A stretch of DNA of 19,232 nt from JAWXCH01 sp034440595 (GTDB taxonomy: Bacteria > Planctomycetota > Planctomycetia > Pirellulales > JALHPA01), in the NCBI GenBank assembly GCA_034440595.1, contig JAWXCH010000307.1, positions 1 through 19,232 on the forward strand, written 5' to 3'. The position numbers and the translations under genes were made by a program. The notes beneath the pieces were generated by a model. The model was not told where the DNA came from and searched no databases. It saw only the letters and a program-made list of their open reading frames with translations. Shown here in pieces: positions 15,766 through 19,232 of this stretch (within the stretch, counting starts at the first letter, position 1; each line of letters starts with the position of its first letter).

Positions 15766-15788
15766 CACTGGCAATGCCAGTGGCACAC
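15766..15788. repeat. REP-like palindrome, copy 1 (upstream of DUF58 gene)
   Basis: CACTGGC-AAT-GCCAGTG is a seven-pair stem with a three-base loop, followed by GCACAC. The 13-base right part, 15776-15788, is identical to 16805-16817. The copy ends 22 bases before the DUF58 start codon. Confidence 0.7.
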
Positions 15789-15810
15789 GATTCAACTCCA
15801 AATCCACCGC

Positions 15811-16701
15811 ATGTCCATCGCCAGTCCAACCCTCCTCGGTCCTGAGTTACTTGCGCAGCTCGAAAAGCTGGAGCTGGTCACGCGGCGGATTTTTCGTGGG
15901 CGGATGAAAGGGGAACGCCGCAGCAAGCGGAAAGGGCAGAGCGTCGAGTTCGCCGACTTTCGCAACTACGTTCCAGGAGACGATCTCCGCTTCATCGATT
16001 GGAACACCTACGCGCGGCTCGATCGCCTGTTCCTCAAAATGTTTCTGGAGGAAGAGGATCTGCACTTTTATGCGTTAATCGATGCCAGCAGCTCGATGGA
16101 TTTTGGCAGCCCGACGAAGTTGCAGTACGCCAAGCAACTGGCCGCGTCACTCGGTTTCATCGGGCTGGTCCGTGCCGATCGCGTGCGGATCGAAACGCTC
16201 GGCCAGCCGCTCCGTGCTCCCTCCCCCGTGTTTCGTGGACGCAAAAGCCTGTGGCGGATGGTTTCACACCTGGATGCAATCGAGCCGGGCCAGAATGTCT
16301 CGCTCGCCGAAGGGGTCAAAAACTTCTGCCTGCGAAACACCGGCAAGGGTATCCTGGTATTGATTAGTGACCTGATGGATAAGGAGGGGTATAAGACCGC
16401 ACTGCGGCACCTCATTGCACGCGAAATGGACGTGTATGTGGTACAGGTGCTGTCGCGCGAAGAGACCGATCCGGACGTAACGGGCGATCTCAAGCTGGTC
16501 GATGTGGAGGACAGCGACACGGCGGAGATCACCGTCAGTGCCCCGTTGCTGGCAAAATACAAAGCCACGCTCAATGCTTTTGTGGATGAAGCGAAGTCCT
16601 ATTGTACGCGGCGCGGAATGAGCTACCTGCTGGCACGCAACGATATTCCGGTGGACCAGTTGGTTTCGAACTATTTGCGTCGTCGCGGGCTGGTTCGGTA
16701 G
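15811..16701 (+). CDS. DUF58 protein (von Willebrand A-like fold)
   Basis: This encodes 296 residues. The DUF58 signature lies at about residues 30-80: GERRSKRKGQSVEFADFRNY, then PGDDLRFIDWNTYARLDRLF and KMFLEEED. A vWA-like domain follows with a complete metal-site motif, Asp91-x-Ser93-x-Ser95 in IDASSSMDFG, and the strand GILVLISDLMD near residue 183. There is no membrane segment, so it is probably cytoplasmic. DUF58 proteins usually work with MoxR-type AAA ATPases and Bat-like vWA membrane proteins in complexes thought to aid maturation of periplasmic or secreted proteins. The BatA-like gene 207 bases downstream fits this, but no moxR gene lies upstream, where the SGNH gene is found. No ribosome site is visible. 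The two genes are separated by palindromic repeats. Confidence 0.92.
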   Translation: MSIASPTLLGPELLAQLEKLELVTRRIFRGRMKGERRSKRKGQSVEFADFRNYVPGDDLRFIDWNTYARLDRLFLKMFLEEEDLHFYALIDASSSMDFGSPTKLQYAKQLAASLGFIGLVRADRVRIETLGQPLRAPSPVFRGRKSLWRMVSHLDAIEPGQNVSLAEGVKNFCLRNTGKGILVLISDLMDKEGYKTALRHLIAREMDVYVVQVLSREETDPDVTGDLKLVDVEDSDTAEITVSAPLLAKYKATLNAFVDEAKSYCTRRGMSYLLARNDIPVDQLVSNYLRRRGLVR

Positions 16702-16733
16702 CCAGTGTTTTGTGACAGATAGGAATTAGGATA

Positions 16734-16817
16734 GTGTGCCACTGGCTTTGCCAGTGTGAATCGCTTGAAAGCACGGCGTCTTCTCAGTTTTCAGCACTGG
16801 CGGAGCCAGTGGCACAC
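16734..16817. repeat. REP-like palindromes, copies 2 and 3, as an inverted pair
   Basis: Two hairpins with the same stem as copy 1 lie here: CACTGGC-TTT-GCCAGTG at 16740-16756 and CACTGGC-GGA-GCCAGTG at 16795-16811. Their outer sides also match, since GTGTGCCACTGGC at 16734-16746 is the exact reverse complement of GCCAGTGGCACAC at 16805-16817. Stems are identical in all three copies while the loops differ (AAT, TTT, GGA). The pair fills the gap between the DUF58 and vWA genes. Confidence 0.75.
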
Positions 16818-16858
16818 AGAAATACAGTAGTCAGGCTGGCGGAACAACTGACAGAAAA

Positions 16859-16886
16859 TTGACACACGATTGATTGCCCCTTTGAT
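16859..16886 (+). promoter_or_regulatory. Possible housekeeping-type promoter before the vWA gene
   Basis: TTGACA at 16859-16864 is a perfect -35, and 16 bases later TTTGAT at 16881-16886 matches four of six -10 positions. Transcription would start near 16893, giving a leader of about 16 bases. With the repeats just upstream, this suggests the vWA gene can be transcribed separately from DUF58. The weak -10 leaves it uncertain. Confidence 0.3.
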
Positions 16887-16908
16887 CCGGAAGAGTTTTT
16901 AGCAAGCT

Positions 16909-18876
16909 ATGGGATTCCTACAAACGCTATCCTGGTGGCAGTGGACGGTGTTGGGGCTAGTCCCTCCGGCGATCGTGGCGCTCTATTTTCTGAAGCTCAA
17001 GCGTTACCCATTGGAGGTGCCTAGCACCTACCTGTGGAAAAAGAGCATCGAGGATCTGCACGTTAACAGCCTGTGGCAACGGATTCGGACCAGTCTGCTG
17101 TTGTTCTTGCAGTTGCTGTTTGTCGCCGCGCTGATGATAGCGCTGCTGCGCCCGCATTGGCTGACGGAGCAGGCCATCGATAGCCGCGCGATCTATCTGC
17201 TGGATGTCTCGGCTAGCATGCGTTCCACCGATGTTGGTCCGAATCGATTACGCGCCGCCAAGGACCGAATTATTAAGCAGATCGAGCAGATGAATTCGTC
17301 GGACAAGGTAATGCTAATCAGCTTTTCGGACGTGGCGCGCGTGGAGCAAAGTTACACATCCACTCGGCAATTGCTGATCGATGCTGTTGAGCGGGTTCAA
17401 CCGACCGATCGATCTACTTCAATTGACGGAGCCTTGCCTTTGGCAGCAGGGCTGGCAAATGCCGGTCGACCGATGTCCGACGACGAAGGAGCAGCCGCGG
17501 AATCACTGCCGGCCACGATGTACATCTTCAGCGATGGTCGCTTTCGCGATGTCACAAATTTTTCACTGGGTAACTTGACGCCCAAGTACGTCCCGATTGG
17601 AGACCCCAACTGCAGGAATGCCGGCATTGTGGCCTTTGAAGTTCGGCGAAACGAAGATCGACCTGGCAAGTTGCAAGCCTTTGCACGCATTGAAAATAGC
17701 GCAAGTGAGGATTTGGATCTTGGTCTCGACCTGTTTTTGGACGGACGCAGAGTCGACGCCAGCAGCGTGAAAGTCAGCAAGCAAAACTCGGCTGGAGCCG
17801 TATTTGACTTGGGAGATTTAGATTCCGGAATCCTTGAAATCAGAATCACCAATACCGATGCTTTGGCCGCCGACAATCGCGCCTGGGCTGTGCTAAGCAA
17901 CCCTCGACCGGCCAAAGTTCTGTTGGTGACTAGCGGCAATGAACCTCTTGAGCGCGCACTTTCAACCGAGAAGGCTGCTCTCCTGGCCGATGTCTCGGTG
18001 GTACAACCAGCCGAACTACTGACCGACGTCCATAAACGGCTGGCCGCCAGCGGGGCGTTTGACCTGATCATCTATGACAATTGTAAGCCGGCGGACATGC
18101 CACAAGCCGACACTTTTTTCCTAGGGCAGTTGCCCCCTGATGGTCGCTGGAAGATCGATCGAGAAGTTGTCTCGCCGCAGATTATTGATAGCGATCGGAA
18201 TCACCCGATCATGCAGTGGACCGACGCCAGCGAGATCATTATTGGCGATGCCATTACGCTCGTTCCACCCGTCGGGGCCACTCGGCTCCTCGACTCCACC
18301 AAGGGAGCTTTGCTGGCCATCGCCCCACGCGATGGCTTTGAGGATGTGGTGCTGGGATTCTCGATTCTTGCTCCGTCGAAGGATGGCAACCAAACTCTCA
18401 ATACTACCTGGCATATCAAGCCCAGTTTTCCCACCTTTATTCTCGACCTGCTGCAATACCTGGGTGGCCATCGCCAATTGGCAACCGGGGTCAATCTACA
18501 GCCCGGCAGCGCGATCGACCTTCGTGCCGATGCCGGAACCAAGGAACTAACCGTTAAAAGTCCCTCAGGCAAAACGACCACCGTCGTCCGGGGGCCAAGA
18601 AACCAGTTCCCGTTCTCCGCCACTGGCGAATTGGGGCCTTACGAAGTCCGCCACCAGGACCAGATAGTGCAGCGTTTTACAGTGAATTTGTTCGATGCGA
18701 TGGAGTCGGATATCCGCCCACGCGAGGAAAATGCGATTCAGATCGCCAATACCAAGGTTGAGGGAGACCGTGCCTGGGAAACCACCCGGTTTGATGCCTG
18801 GAAGTATTTGCTGGTGCTGGCACTTGGCTTGCTGTTATTCGAGTGGTATATCTACAATCGCCGCGTTTATCTATAA
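16909..18876 (+). CDS. BatA-like membrane protein with von Willebrand A domain
   Basis: This encodes 655 residues. Two N-terminal membrane segments (about 10-28, VLGLVPPAIVALYFLKL, and 60-80, SLLLFLQLLFVAALMIALL) flank the short basic loop typical of the BatA/N-terminal aerotolerance family. The vWA domain starts near residue 92 with Asp99-x-Ser101-x-Ser103 (LLDVSASM) and includes FSDGRFRD near 208. After it come beta-rich segments (about 240-330) and a ThuA/gatase-like stretch (about 340-440, with KVLLVTSGNEP and FDLIIYDN). A last membrane segment, KYLLVLALGLLLFEWYIY, lies near the C-terminus. The domain thus sits outside the cytoplasm, anchored at both ends. Together with the DUF58 protein it fits a MoxR/Bat-type chaperone-like system. 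The substrate is unknown. Confidence 0.9.
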   Translation: MGFLQTLSWWQWTVLGLVPPAIVALYFLKLKRYPLEVPSTYLWKKSIEDLHVNSLWQRIRTSLLLFLQLLFVAALMIALLRPHWLTEQAIDSRAIYLLDVSASMRSTDVGPNRLRAAKDRIIKQIEQMNSSDKVMLISFSDVARVEQSYTSTRQLLIDAVERVQPTDRSTSIDGALPLAAGLANAGRPMSDDEGAAAESLPATMYIFSDGRFRDVTNFSLGNLTPKYVPIGDPNCRNAGIVAFEVRRNEDRPGKLQAFARIENSASEDLDLGLDLFLDGRRVDASSVKVSKQNSAGAVFDLGDLDSGILEIRITNTDALAADNRAWAVLSNPRPAKVLLVTSGNEPLERALSTEKAALLADVSVVQPAELLTDVHKRLAASGAFDLIIYDNCKPADMPQADTFFLGQLPPDGRWKIDREVVSPQIIDSDRNHPIMQWTDASEIIIGDAITLVPPVGATRLLDSTKGALLAIAPRDGFEDVVLGFSILAPSKDGNQTLNTTWHIKPSFPTFILDLLQYLGGHRQLATGVNLQPGSAIDLRADAGTKELTVKSPSGKTTTVVRGPRNQFPFSATGELGPYEVRHQDQIVQRFTVNLFDAMESDIRPREENAIQIANTKVEGDRAWETTRFDAWKYLLVLALGLLLFEWYIYNRRVYL

Positions 18877-18961
18877 ATTAACCGACACGGTAAACTAAAC
18901 GGCCATGTAATCAGGCACACGGCGGAAGTTACCTGTTCTGAACCGCGAACCCTAGACCGCT

Positions 18962-19232
18962 ATGACCGCACGTTCATCTCAGCCGCGACGGCGTTCAGAC
19001 AGTTCTGTTTCAAGCAGTTCTGTTTCAAGTCGGCCACGTGTCGAAACGTCCGCTGCGGCCAGGGTCTATACCGACAAGCCGAATAAGAAGAATATCGTCA
19101 ACCGGCTGCTCGAGAGCACGCTCATCGGCAAGATGAGTTATCAGGAATACCGCACCAAAGTGCGAAACGTGTATGACGGCCCTAAAGGGGCCTTGCTAGC
19201 AACGTGCAGCATGCTGTCATTACATGCACCAC
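18962..19232 (+). CDS. 5' end of a gene cut by the window edge, possibly a methyltransferase
   Basis: The frame is open from ATG 18962 to the end (90 codons). The first 35 residues are Ser/Arg-rich and probably disordered. Then comes a basic, helical stretch, NKKNIVNRLLESTLIGKMSYQEY, followed by VRNVYDGPKGALLATCSMLSLH. The wording of the last part recalls, from memory only, the lead-in to class I SAM-dependent methyltransferases in planctomycetes. The glycine-rich SAM motif that would prove it lies beyond the edge. No signal peptide or ribosome site is seen. The gene follows the vWA gene by 85 bases on the same strand. Confidence 0.6.
   Translation, partial: MTARSSQPRRRSDSSVSSSSVSSRPRVETSAAARVYTDKPNKKNIVNRLLESTLIGKMSYQEYRTKVRNVYDGPKGALLATCSMLSLHAP
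19001..19030 (+). repeat. Tandem duplication of a 15-base unit inside the last gene
   Basis: AGTTCTGTTTCAAGC at 19001-19015 is followed by the same unit with one change at the last base (19016-19030). It encodes SSVSS twice in the disordered N-terminus, so the reading frame is kept. Confidence 0.7.

Overview
The window looks like a chromosomal stretch from a planctomycete, most likely of the Pirellulales (Rhodopirellula/Blastopirellula-like). This is judged from gene content and protein style rather than a marker gene. The evidence is large secreted low-complexity proteins, an ECF sigma factor followed by an unusually large membrane anti-sigma-like protein, a DUF58/vWA pair, genes that often lack a Shine-Dalgarno site, and short palindromic repeats between genes. 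No rRNA, tRNA, CRISPR array, insertion sequence or phage gene was recognised.

Layout. 1-186 (-) is the 5' end of an ATP sulfurylase gene (sat). 427-2253 (-) and 2448-3725 (+) are divergent genes for a secreted protein of unknown function and a secreted, probably alpha/alpha-toroid protein. 3785-4408 (+) is an orphan hypothetical protein. It converges on a DinB-like gene (4542-5069, -) across a cluster of palindromes. From 5232 to 10898 (+) runs an envelope block: kdsD, kdsC and a 1179-residue protein with an LptC-like N-terminal anchor and LptA/OstA-like motifs. This matches the kdsD-kdsC-lptC-lptA order of Proteobacteria, with the last two apparently replaced by one much larger protein. The first two enzymes serve Kdo synthesis, so the block supports Kdo/LPS-type outer-membrane biogenesis.

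11174-14140 (+) holds an ECF sigma factor and its probable membrane anti-sigma factor. A close match to a sigma-E-type promoter (GGAACTT, 16 bases, GTC) lies just before the sigma gene and suggests autoregulation. 14309-15574 (+) is a Tat-exported SGNH-hydrolase-like protein. 15811-16701 (+) is a DUF58 protein and 16909-18876 (+) a BatA-like membrane vWA protein, separated and preceded by copies of one palindromic repeat. 18962 to the window end is the 5' part of another gene.

The gaps are rich in hairpins. Many are inverted repeats with exactly three bases between the arms, and one spacer (kdsD-kdsC) holds a nested imperfect palindrome of about 200 bases. The most interesting items are the giant LptC/LptA-like protein, the ECF autoregulation signal with its cysteine-free anti-sigma protein, and the repeat families. 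Functions of the two secreted proteins near the left end, the 207-residue orphan and the truncated last gene remain uncertain.
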